Shown: in pieces, positions 38,599 through 46,385 of the stretch
How positions within the stretch are numbered: position 1 is the first letter of the stretch
Layout of the letters: every line of letters starts with the position of its first letter
Assembly: GCA_963724385.1 (NCBI GenBank)
Contig: CAVRUJ010000002.1
Location: forward strand, 992,001-1,056,000
From: DASXQK01 sp963724385
GTDB taxonomy: Bacteria > Pseudomonadota > Alphaproteobacteria > Dongiales > Dongiaceae
Direction of reading: 5' to 3'
Length of the DNA: 64,000 nucleotides
Notes under the pieces: model-generated
What the model saw: the letters and a program-made list of their open reading frames with translations, nothing else
The model's database searches: none
What the model was told of the DNA's origin: nothing
Position numbers and translations under genes: made by a program

Positions 38599-38620
38599 GC
38601 CGGCCGGCCTTCCGGCCGGC
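38599..38620. terminator. Bidirectional hairpin between MDR and polX genes
   Basis: GCCGGCCGG (38599-38607), loop CCTT, CCGGCCGGC (38612-38620): a perfect 9-bp stem 1 bp from the polX stop and 50 bp after the MDR stop. There is no T-run on either side, so if it terminates, it does so weakly or with Rho. Confidence 0.5.
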
Positions 38621-38621
38621 A

Positions 38622-40343
38622 TTACCGGCGCTTCAGAAGCTTCCGTAGCTCGTCCCACGGGCGCGTGTTCAGCACGTCATCCGGGACGAGCCAGGCCCTG
38701 CGCGCTTGATCGACCCCGTAGCGCAAGAAATCCAGTTGGGCGGTGCTGTGGGCATCGCTGGAAATCGCCAGCTTGACGCCCATGTCCTTGGCCAGCCGCC
38801 CTTGGACGTCGTCCAGATCGAGGCGCTCGGGCTGGGCATTGATTTCGAGGAAGCAACCGCGCTCCTTCGCCGCGCCGATGACTTTCTCAAGATCGATCCC
38901 GTAAGGCGGACGCTCGTTGATGAGACGGCCGGTCGGGTGGGCGAGAATCTCGAAATGGAGGTTGTCCATTGCCCGGATGATGCGTTCGGTTTGTTTCGCC
39001 GGCGCCAGGCCAAATTGGGAATGGATGGCACAGATCGTCAGGTCCAGGCGATCGAGAATGGAGTCCGGCAGGTCGAGCCGGCCGTCGCCCAAAATATCGA
39101 CCTCGGCCGATTTCAGGATCCGGATGCCGCCGATCTGCTCGTTGAGGCGGTCGATTTCCGCAAGCTGCCGGGCAAGGCGTCGAGGATCCAGGCCGTGGGC
39201 GATGGTCGTATGCTGGCTGTGGTCGGAGATGGCGAGATAGGCATAGCCCTTGGCTTTGGCCGCCTTGGCCATCTCCTCGATCGAGTTGCGCCCGTCCGAG
39301 GCGTTCGTGTGCGCATGCAGATCGCCGCGGATATCTGCCAATGCGACCAGATGAGGAAGACGCTTTTTCTCGGCCGCCTCGATCTCGCCCCGCCCCTCGC
39401 GGAGCTCGGGTTCGATGTAGGGCAGGCCCACGGCCCGATAGACCTCCGCCTCGGTCCGCCCGGCGATCCGGCGTTCCCCCTTGAAGACGCCGTATTCGTT
39501 GATCTTCAGGCCGCGGGCGACGCCGCGCTCGCGGACGGCGATGTTGTGCGGCTTGGATCCGGTAAAATAATGCAGCGCGGCGCCGTAGCTCGCCTCCTCC
39601 ACCACCCGAAGATCGACCTGAATGCCCGATCGCAGGATGACGGTGGAGCGCGTGCTGCCCTTCGAGACGACCTTGACGATATCGGGATAGGCGACGAAGC
39701 GCTCGATCACCTTCCCTCCCTCGGCGCTGGTGGCGAGGATGTCGAGGTCGCCGATCGTATCCTTGCGCCGCCGGTAACTGCCGGCGATCTCGACGCGACC
39801 GACCGACCGGTCCTGGCGCAGATAGGCGGCCAGCGCTTCCCCCGCCTCGGTTGCGTCCGCCAGGCGGCTGCGCTTGGGACCGGCGACATGGTGGCGAAGC
39901 GCCTCGCTGAGATTTTCGATCGACTTGGGTCCGAATCCCGGCAGGCCTGCGAGCTTGCCCCCTTCGACCGCGCGGCGGAGCTGGGCGATGCTGGAGACGC
40001 GCAGCCGGTCATGGACGAGCTTGATGCGCTTGGGACCCATGCCGGGAAGGCTGGCCAGCTCGACCAGGGATCGGGGCAGCTTGCGCTGCTCCTTCTCGAG
40101 CAGAGGGAGGTGGCCGCTTTCGACGATCTCGCGAATCTTTCCGGCCAGATCCTTGCCGATCCCGGGCAAGGCCGTCAGGTCTTCTCCCGCCGCCAGCATG
40201 TCGGCGACGCTGCGGGGCAGCTCGGCGACCGTCCGGGCGGCACTGCGATAAGCGCGCACGCGAAACTGATTGGCGCCCTCGATCTCGAGCAACTCCGCCA
40301 ACCGGTTGAACGCTTCGGCAATTTCCGCGTTGCTGGCGGTCAT
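38622..40343 (-). CDS. polX: DNA polymerase X family protein with PHP domain (PolX)
   Basis: 573 residues. Gap-filling repair polymerase with an attached PHP phosphoesterase. Helix-hairpin-helix motifs (LPGIGKDLAGKI, LPGMGPKRIK, LPGFGPKSIE) precede the nucleotidyltransferase core, GSYRRRKDTIGDLDIL with the metal-binding Asp pair and VDLRVV. The C-terminal PHP domain (about 335-573) shows DLHAHTNASDG, ISDHSQHT, EINAQPERLDL and ISSDAHS. The ATG at 40343 was preferred to a TTG 12 bp upstream. It is preceded by the ferritin-like gene with 19 bp between them. Confidence 0.93.
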   Translation of the reverse strand: MTASNAEIAEAFNRLAELLEIEGANQFRVRAYRSAARTVAELPRSVADMLAAGEDLTALPGIGKDLAGKIREIVESGHLPLLEKEQRKLPRSLVELASLPGMGPKRIKLVHDRLRVSSIAQLRRAVEGGKLAGLPGFGPKSIENLSEALRHHVAGPKRSRLADATEAGEALAAYLRQDRSVGRVEIAGSYRRRKDTIGDLDILATSAEGGKVIERFVAYPDIVKVVSKGSTRSTVILRSGIQVDLRVVEEASYGAALHYFTGSKPHNIAVRERGVARGLKINEYGVFKGERRIAGRTEAEVYRAVGLPYIEPELREGRGEIEAAEKKRLPHLVALADIRGDLHAHTNASDGRNSIEEMAKAAKAKGYAYLAISDHSQHTTIAHGLDPRRLARQLAEIDRLNEQIGGIRILKSAEVDILGDGRLDLPDSILDRLDLTICAIHSQFGLAPAKQTERIIRAMDNLHFEILAHPTGRLINERPPYGIDLEKVIGAAKERGCFLEINAQPERLDLDDVQGRLAKDMGVKLAISSDAHSTAQLDFLRYGVDQARRAWLVPDDVLNTRPWDELRKLLKRR

Positions 40344-40362
40344 GAGCCCTCGCAAGGACTCC

Positions 40363-41211
40363 TCAGGCGGCCTTCGCCTTCGGCTGCCCAGCTGGCCACA
40401 GCTTCATCACGGCGAGCGCGACGCTCGTCAGCCCGGGCATCAGCCGAGGCCGCAGCAGCCGGGAATCGAAGGCGCGCATGCGCCGGTCGTTCTCGCTCAA
40501 GCACTCGCTCATCAGGCCGCGGACGCTGAAGCCTTCCTTGAAGACGTCGGCCTGGGTGGCTGAGAAATTGTGTTCCCCGCCGGGCTTGCCCTTGCGGATG
40601 GTCTTCAGGTGCCGGCCCACCGCGCGGCCATGGAACCAGGCCGAGGTGAGGCCGCGCAGCGCCGCCGCGCCCCGCCCGCGCCGGACCTCGCGCCAGGCCA
40701 TCCAATTGACGAAGAACACGATGTGGCGCGTCTCCTCCAGCATCAGGACATCGAGCACCTGGAACATGGATTCCGGCAGAAAGCCGGAGCGCCGGGCGAA
40801 CTGGTAGGCGCCGAAACCGAAGAAGGCGTCGACGCATTCGCCGTAGCCGAAGTCGATGAAGGCGGTTTCAATGTCGTCGGGGAACTTGGTGAGTTCCTGC
40901 TCGCGCGCCGGCAACCCGTAGCGCTCGATCAGATGGCCGATCAGGCGCGCGTGCCGGGCCTCCTCGAAGCCCTGGAGATCGACCGCCTCGCGCACGAGGG
41001 GATCGCCGATCCTGGGGGCGTAGGCCGCGATGAGGGCGCCCGCCCTGCGCTCGGCGTAGTACACCTCTTCCCAGAACGGCACGCCGCGGATGCGCGCGAG
41101 CGACGCCTCGTCCAGCTCCGGCCAGGGCAGGCGCTCGGGCTCGTAAGGATCGTGGCTCGCCACGAAGCTGCGGCAAAACAATTCCTTGTGCTCGTCGGAG
41201 CCGATCCTCAT
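40363..41211 (-). CDS. Ferritin-like (di-iron) superfamily protein
   Basis: 282 residues. Two E-x-x-R-H-type metal-binding helices are visible, EEARHARLIGHL (near 84) and EETRHIVFFVNWMAW (near 160), which suggest a carboxylate-bridged di-iron site in a four-helix bundle. It is too long and divergent to be a storage ferritin and could be an oxygenase or oxidase-like protein. I do not recognise a specific subfamily. It is upstream of polX on the same strand, probably in one transcript. Confidence 0.72.
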   Translation of the reverse strand: MRIGSDEHKELFCRSFVASHDPYEPERLPWPELDEASLARIRGVPFWEEVYYAERRAGALIAAYAPRIGDPLVREAVDLQGFEEARHARLIGHLIERYGLPAREQELTKFPDDIETAFIDFGYGECVDAFFGFGAYQFARRSGFLPESMFQVLDVLMLEETRHIVFFVNWMAWREVRRGRGAAALRGLTSAWFHGRAVGRHLKTIRKGKPGGEHNFSATQADVFKEGFSVRGLMSECLSENDRRMRAFDSRLLRPRLMPGLTSVALAVMKLWPAGQPKAKAA

Positions 41212-41267
41212 CGCTTCAATCCCGGGCTGGCCGAAGAAGAATCCGCGGCAGTCTTAGCCCAGGCGGA

Positions 41268-41296
41268 CCGGTCCGTCGAGCCTGCCGACGGACCGG
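41268..41296 (-). terminator. Hairpin after msrP
   Basis: CCGGTCCGTCG (41268-41278) and CGACGGACCGG (41286-41296) form a perfect 11-bp stem with a 7-nt loop, 3 bp downstream of the msrP stop. No T-run follows on the minus strand, so it is a probable, possibly Rho-assisted, terminator. Confidence 0.5.
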
Positions 41297-41299
41297 CGC

Positions 41300-42259
41300 T
41301 CAGGCGTAGAGCCGCTCGTTCTGCAGGTTCTTGTAAATGTCGGCCACGTACTCCGCGTAGCCGTTGAACAGCAGAGTCGGCACCCGGTTGCCCGTGGTAA
41401 GCTCCTGTTCCGTCGCCTGGCTCCAGCGCGGATGGGGCACGTCCGGGTTCACGTTGGCCCAAAAGCCGTATTCCGAGGCCTGGAGTGTCTGCCAGAAATT
41501 GACCGGCTGCTTGTCGGTGAAAGTGAAGCGGACCAGCCCCTTGGCCGACTTGAAGCCATATTTCCAGGGCAGGGCCAGGCGCAGCGGGGCGCCGTTCTGT
41601 TTGGGCAGGGGCTTGCCATAGGCGCCGGTGACCAGGAAGGCGAGGTCGTTGGTCGCCTCGGCCATGGTGACGCCCTCGAGATAAGGCCAGGGATACCAGC
41701 TCGCCTTCTGGCCGTCGGCGACGTCCGGGTTCTCGAAGCTGGTGAACTGGAGGTATTTGGCGCTGCCGAGCGGCTGGGCGAGATCGACCAGCGACTTCAG
41801 GGGAAAACCGGTCCAGGGGGCGGCGAAGGACCAGGCCTCGACGCAGCGATGCCGATAGAGGCGCTCCTCCAGGGGGATCTTGGCCAGCAGGTCGTCGATG
41901 CCGATGGTCATGGGCTTCTGCACCATGCCGTCGATCTGGATCGTCCAGGGCCGGATGGGCAGGGCCTGGGCGTCCGAGGCGATGTCCTTGCTGGAGCCGA
42001 ATTCGTAGTAGTTGTTGTAGCTGCTAACCAAGGCCTCGGGGGTAATCGCCCGGTCCAGCTTGTAGGTATCGTTGCGCTTGGCCGGGTAATATTTGGCCGA
42101 AGGATCCGCGTCCTCCGCCTTGGCGCTTCCCGCACCCACCGCCAGCAGAATCGGGCCGGCCGCGAGGCCGGCGGCTACCTGCCGCCGATTGAGGAATATT
42201 GCTTCCGGGGTGGCGGCCGATTCCGGCAGCTCCCAACCGCGCCTGGAACGAATATGCAT
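41300..42259 (-). CDS. msrP: Periplasmic methionine sulfoxide reductase catalytic subunit MsrP
   Basis: 319 residues. A molybdopterin enzyme (YedY type) that repairs methionine sulfoxide in the periplasm. A Tat signal with NRRQVAAGLAAG is followed by a cleavage-like AKA-ED near residue 48. The Mo-ligating Cys is in YRHRCVEAWSFAAPW (about 145), and YGFKSAKGLVRFTF and NPDVPHPRWSQATE are family blocks. GGAGGAGCC precedes the ATG. The usual partner msrQ, a haem membrane subunit, is not adjacent. The Moco genes at 56-58.7 kb would supply its cofactor. Confidence 0.94.
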   Translation of the reverse strand: MHIRSRRGWELPESAATPEAIFLNRRQVAAGLAAGPILLAVGAGSAKAEDADPSAKYYPAKRNDTYKLDRAITPEALVSSYNNYYEFGSSKDIASDAQALPIRPWTIQIDGMVQKPMTIGIDDLLAKIPLEERLYRHRCVEAWSFAAPWTGFPLKSLVDLAQPLGSAKYLQFTSFENPDVADGQKASWYPWPYLEGVTMAEATNDLAFLVTGAYGKPLPKQNGAPLRLALPWKYGFKSAKGLVRFTFTDKQPVNFWQTLQASEYGFWANVNPDVPHPRWSQATEQELTTGNRVPTLLFNGYAEYVADIYKNLQNERLYA

Positions 42260-42273
42260 GGCAGGCTCCTCCT

Positions 42274-42296
42274 ACCGACTTTTGCAGAAAGTCGGT
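42274..42296. repeat. Perfect 9-bp hairpin upstream of msrP
   Basis: ACCGACTTT (42274-42282), 5-nt loop, AAAGTCGGT (42288-42296). It lies 15 bp upstream of the msrP start on the untranslated side and may be part of the mRNA leader or an operator. Confidence 0.5.
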
Positions 42297-42313
42297 CCAT
42301 CGTTTTGAGTTTC

Positions 42314-42379
42314 AGTATCGGATTCACGCAGAAATTCGAGACAATGCCCCGAGTTCACGAATTTCTGCGATCCGATACT
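42314..42379. repeat. Long interrupted inverted repeat between EF-G-like gene and msrP
   Basis: AGTATCGGAT (42314-42323) plus CGCAGAAATTCG (42327-42338) pairs with CGAATTTCTGCG (42358-42369) plus ATCCGATACT (42370-42379): 22 matched bases with a 3-nt bulge and a 19-nt loop. It can form a strong hairpin about 90 bp after the EF-G-like stop. No T-run. Possible terminator or remnant of a small palindromic element. Confidence 0.55.
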
Positions 42380-42468
42380 TGGTTGTCCGCTCGCCTATTC
42401 GAATCCAGCAGCTAGCCGGTTAACCCGCCGCCGGCAATTCACCAAACGGTGATCGCCGGGGAGGGGCG

Positions 42469-44520
42469 CTACCCGGCGGCGGCGGCCACGCGCTGCTCGA
42501 CGATCTTGTCGGCGAGCCGTCCCGTCAGCTCCTGCAAGTGGTCGAAGTTCCAGGCGAAGGTGCCCACGCCCAGGGTCAGCGAGCGCAGCTCGATGATCAG
42601 GTCATGGAGCTCCGATTGAGGCATGAGGGCCTGGACCTCGTCCCAGCCGGGCCAGCCCTCCTTGGCGGCAAAGCCCTGGATATGGCCGCGCCGGCCGCTG
42701 ATCAGGCCGTGGGCCCGCGCGGTGAACTCGTTGGGAACGGCGATGATCACGCTGTAGATCGGCTCGAGCAGCACGGGATCGCATTTCGGCATGCCTTCGC
42801 TCATCGCCATCCTGGCCGCGGTCTTGAACGCCATGTCGGAGCTGTCCACCGTGTGGTACTGCCCGTCGGTCAGCGCCACGGAAACATCGACCACGGGAAA
42901 ACCGAGCGGCCCACGGCCGAGATAGTCGCGCAAGCCGTCCTCGACCGAGGGAATGAACTGGCGCGGGATCGATCCGCCGACGATTTCGTCGAGGAAGACG
43001 AAACCGCTGCCGCGCGCCAGCGGGCGGATGGTGACGTGGATGTCGGCAAACTGGCCGTGGCCGCCGCTCTGGCGTTTGAAGCGGGCATGCTGGTCGACGC
43101 TTCGGCGAATGGTTTCCTTGTACTTGACCTGGGGGCGGCGGGTCTTGACCGGCAGGCCGTATTTGAGCCGCAGCCGGTCGGCGGCGATCAGAAGATGAAT
43201 CTCGCCCTGGCCCCAGAGCACCATCTCGTGGGTCTCGGCCTCATGGGTGACGGAGAGGGATGGGTCCTCGTCCACCAGCTTGGTCAGCGCCGCCGTCAGC
43301 TTGACCTCGTCGTTCCGGTTCTCGACGGCAAGCGCCAGGGAGAACAGGGGCGAAAGCGGCGCTGGCCAGGGATGGGCCGGCTTGGCCTTGCCCGAGGCCG
43401 AGAGCAGGCGCCCGGTGCCGACATCCTCCATGCGCGCCAGCGCCACCACCTCGCCGGTGCCGGCGCTGGGCAGCTTGGTCATCTCATGGCCCTTGGGCCG
43501 CGCCACGCCGCCGACCCTGACGCCATTCAAGCTCATGCCCTCGGCAACCTTGCCCGAGAGAACGCGCGCAAGCGACAATTTGCCGCTGTGGGCCAAGTGA
43601 TAGGTCTTGAACACCTGGACCACCGTGTCGTTCGCCTCGGCTTGGATGCCCAGGCGCGCCGCTGTCGCAGCCGGGCCAGGCACCTCGTGGCGCAGCGCCT
43701 TCAAAAGGCGGCGCACGCCGTGATCGCGCTCGGCAGCGCCCAGGAAGACGGGAACGATCAGGTCGTCCGCCAGATCCTTGCTCAGCTGATGATAGATCTC
43801 GTCCTTCGAGGGCACCGCGTCCTCGAGCAGCTGCTCCAGCAGCTTGTCGTCATAGTCCGCCAGGGATTCGAGCAGGGTGCGGCGCGCTTCCTGTTCCCGC
43901 GGGGCGGCCTCCTCCGGCATCTTGATCAGGTCCGAAGGCTGGCCGGGCTTGTAGCCATAGGCACGCTCGCTCACCAGGTCGACATAGCCCGTCACGATCT
44001 CCTGACCCGTCTTGTCGGTGCTGCGCAGCGGCACCTGGCGCAACACCAGGGGCCGCGTGGACACGGTCTGGAGGGCGGACAGCACCTCGCGCACGCGATA
44101 ATCGGCGCTATCCATCTTGTTGACGAACAGCATGTGGGGAATCTTGCGGTCGTCGAGAAACTTGAATAGCGGCGACAGCATCAGCGCCTTGCCCGTTTCC
44201 GCTTCGCAGACGATGACCGCGACGTCGGCGACCTGGAGCGCGTTCTGGGTCTCCTGGGCCAGCTCGACGGAGCCCGGGCAATCGAGGAAGGTCCAGCGCT
44301 CGCCGAGGTACTCGGCGGAGGCGGCGCTGACTTCGACGCTCATCTTGCGGGCCCTGGCCTCGGCGGCGCTGTCGCCCACGGTGTTGCCGTCTTTCACCGT
44401 GCCTTTGCGGCCGATGGCGCCGGTGGCGGCGAGCAGGCTCTCGAACAGCGTGGTCTTGCCGGTAAGATAGGGCCCCACGAGAGCGGCACATCGTGGCGCC
44501 GCAAGCGGTCTTTCGGCCAT
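42469..44520 (-). CDS. Elongation factor G-like translational GTPase
   Basis: 683 residues, with the five-domain EF-G architecture. It is not the canonical FusA. The P-loop is GPYLTGKT instead of an A-H-x-D-x-G-K form, and the G3 motif is DCPGSVE, with Ser where DTPGH carries the catalytic His. G4 is NKMD. Domain IV shows RRSVDQHARFKRQSGGHGQ and domain V the C-terminus around EVQALMPQSELHDLI. GAGGGAGG precedes the ATG. Canonical fusA should lie in the str operon elsewhere. Similar EF-G-like paralogues are common in alphaproteobacteria, and their role is unclear. Confidence 0.88.
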   Translation of the reverse strand: MAERPLAAPRCAALVGPYLTGKTTLFESLLAATGAIGRKGTVKDGNTVGDSAAEARARKMSVEVSAASAEYLGERWTFLDCPGSVELAQETQNALQVADVAVIVCEAETGKALMLSPLFKFLDDRKIPHMLFVNKMDSADYRVREVLSALQTVSTRPLVLRQVPLRSTDKTGQEIVTGYVDLVSERAYGYKPGQPSDLIKMPEEAAPREQEARRTLLESLADYDDKLLEQLLEDAVPSKDEIYHQLSKDLADDLIVPVFLGAAERDHGVRRLLKALRHEVPGPAATAARLGIQAEANDTVVQVFKTYHLAHSGKLSLARVLSGKVAEGMSLNGVRVGGVARPKGHEMTKLPSAGTGEVVALARMEDVGTGRLLSASGKAKPAHPWPAPLSPLFSLALAVENRNDEVKLTAALTKLVDEDPSLSVTHEAETHEMVLWGQGEIHLLIAADRLRLKYGLPVKTRRPQVKYKETIRRSVDQHARFKRQSGGHGQFADIHVTIRPLARGSGFVFLDEIVGGSIPRQFIPSVEDGLRDYLGRGPLGFPVVDVSVALTDGQYHTVDSSDMAFKTAARMAMSEGMPKCDPVLLEPIYSVIIAVPNEFTARAHGLISGRRGHIQGFAAKEGWPGWDEVQALMPQSELHDLIIELRSLTLGVGTFAWNFDHLQELTGRLADKIVEQRVAAAAG

Positions 44521-44712
44521 GGCAACCTCCCTCGACCGAAGCCAGCGGGGGCGGTTCGCCGCCCTCCGAGCGGTCCGGACCATGATTTCAAGCCGGACCG
44601 GCCAATGGCAAGCAAAAACGCCGATGCCTCGGACCATCGATACGGTCGCCGCCGGGCAAGCGATGCCCTAGGATTGCGCGATTGGACTGTGCCCACCCTC
44701 AGGAAACCGGGA

Positions 44713-45060
44713 ATGAGGCCGCTCGCCGCCATCTTCGTCGTCATCGGGCTGCTCACCGGCTCTCACGTGGCCGAGGCCCAGCAGCCATCGAGTTGGAACG
44801 GAACCTGGATCGGCAATTGGCAGTCCGGCGACGGCGCCCAGATCGTCTTCGCCGGCGAGGACCTGGTCGCCTTCTACTGGCACGGCGACTATCTCGACGA
44901 CGTGCACGCGACCGCCTCGCAGAGCGGCTCGGTCGTCACGATTCTATGGTCAGCGGGCCAGGCGGTCCTGACCCGCGACGGCGAGACCACCGCAAGGATC
45001 ACGGTCCACGAAAGCGGAGAGCCCGACCTCTCTTTCGCTCTGAAGCGCGACAGCCAGTAG
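44713..45060 (+). CDS. Small secreted protein of unknown function
   Basis: 115 residues. A signal peptide (MRPLAAIFVVIGLLTGSHVA, cleavage near AEA-QQ) is followed by a short beta-rich domain beginning SSWNGTWIGNWQSGDGAQ. No family recognised. An in-frame start 108 bp upstream would bury the signal peptide, so it was rejected. It is convergent with the aminotransferase gene, 10 bp away. Confidence 0.65.
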   Translation: MRPLAAIFVVIGLLTGSHVAEAQQPSSWNGTWIGNWQSGDGAQIVFAGEDLVAFYWHGDYLDDVHATASQSGSVVTILWSAGQAVLTRDGETTARITVHESGEPDLSFALKRDSQ

Positions 45061-45070
45061 AACGAAGCCG

Positions 45071-46273
45071 CTAGACCAGCGCCGCGCAGGCTCGCTTGAT
45101 GCGCGTGCAGGCTTCGCGGAGGGCCTCGGTCGAAGTCGCATAGGAGATGCGGAAGAAGGGCGACTGGCCGAAGGCAGCCCCCTGGACCGCGGCCACGCCC
45201 TCGGCTTCCAGCAGATAGGCCACGAAGTCGCCGTCATTGGCGATGGTCTTGCCCTGGGGCGTCTTCTTGCCGATCGCGCCAGCGCAGGAGGGATAGACGT
45301 AAAAGGCGCCCTCCGGCGTCGAGCAGGCGAGGCCCGGCGCCTGGTTCAGCATGCTCACTACAAGATCGCGCCGCTCGCGGAAGACCTTGTTGTGCTCGGC
45401 GATGAAATGCTGCGGACCGTTGAGGGCCTCGACCGCGGCCGCTTGGCTGATGGAGCTGGGATTGGTCGTGCTCTGGGATTGGAGCTTCGCCATGGCCTTG
45501 ATGAGGGGCGACGGCCCGCCGCCATAGCCGATGCGCCAGCCGGTCATGCAATAGACCTTGCTGACGCCGTTCACCGTGAGGGTGCGCTCGTAAAGCCGCG
45601 GCTCGACCTGGGCCATGGTGGCGAATTCGCGGTCGTCATAGAGCACATGCTCATACATGTCGTCGGTCAGCACCCAGACCTGGGGATGCTTCAGCAGCAC
45701 CTCGGCCAGGACCTTCAGCTCCGCCGCGCTATAGACGGCACCCGTCGGGTTGCTGGGGCTGTTGAGGATCAGCCATTTGGTCTTGGGCGTGATCGCCGCC
45801 TCGAGATCCTCGGGACGCAGCCGGAACAGGTTGTTCTGCGAGCAGGGCACGAAGACCGGCTTGCCGCCGCAGAGCAGCGCGATGTCCGGATAGCTGACCC
45901 AGTAGGGCGCCGGCACGATCACCTCATCGCCCGGCTCAACCGTGGCCAGGAGCGCGTTGTAGATCACCTGCTTGCCGCCCGAGCCGACCGTGATCTGGTC
46001 CGCCTCGTAGTCGAGGCCGTTCTCGCGCTTGAACTTGCCAGAGATGGCGGCCTTGAGAGCCGGGGTGCCGTCAACCGCGGTATATTTGGTGTCGCCGCGC
46101 CGGATGGCGGCGATGGCCGCCTCCTTGACGTTCTCGGGCGTGTCGAAGTCGGGCTCGCCGGCGCCGAGCCCGATGACGTCCCGCCCGGCCGCCTTCATGT
46201 CGCGCGCCTTCTGGGTGACGGCGATGGTGGGCGAGGGCTTGATCAGAGACAGGCGCTGGGCGAGAAAGGCCAT
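45071..46273 (-). CDS. aatA: Aspartate/aromatic-type aminotransferase (class I PLP)
   Basis: 400 residues. Reversible transamination between aspartate and 2-oxoglutarate is the likely reaction; prephenate or aromatic activity is possible in this subgroup. Substrate-side GLGAGEPDFDTPENVK, TNP-like NSPSNPTGAVYS, and the PLP Lys in VNGVSKVYCMTGWRIGY are present, with the C-terminal Arg in FRISYATSTEAL. The ATG at 46273 gives the normal N-terminus (MAFLAQRLSLIKPS); the upstream 40-codon extension is unlike the family. Divergent from the PaaK-like gene. Confidence 0.92.
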   Translation of the reverse strand: MAFLAQRLSLIKPSPTIAVTQKARDMKAAGRDVIGLGAGEPDFDTPENVKEAAIAAIRRGDTKYTAVDGTPALKAAISGKFKRENGLDYEADQITVGSGGKQVIYNALLATVEPGDEVIVPAPYWVSYPDIALLCGGKPVFVPCSQNNLFRLRPEDLEAAITPKTKWLILNSPSNPTGAVYSAAELKVLAEVLLKHPQVWVLTDDMYEHVLYDDREFATMAQVEPRLYERTLTVNGVSKVYCMTGWRIGYGGGPSPLIKAMAKLQSQSTTNPSSISQAAAVEALNGPQHFIAEHNKVFRERRDLVVSMLNQAPGLACSTPEGAFYVYPSCAGAIGKKTPQGKTIANDGDFVAYLLEAEGVAAVQGAAFGQSPFFRISYATSTEALREACTRIKRACAALV

Positions 46274-46385
46274 GATCGGCTCCGGCTGCAACGGGCGGGC
46301 GGGAAAGTAAGGCCGCGCCGGCCTCGGCGCAACCCTCTGGCCGGGTAGCGCCGGAAACCCGAGCGGCCTATCGTCGCGGCAATCC

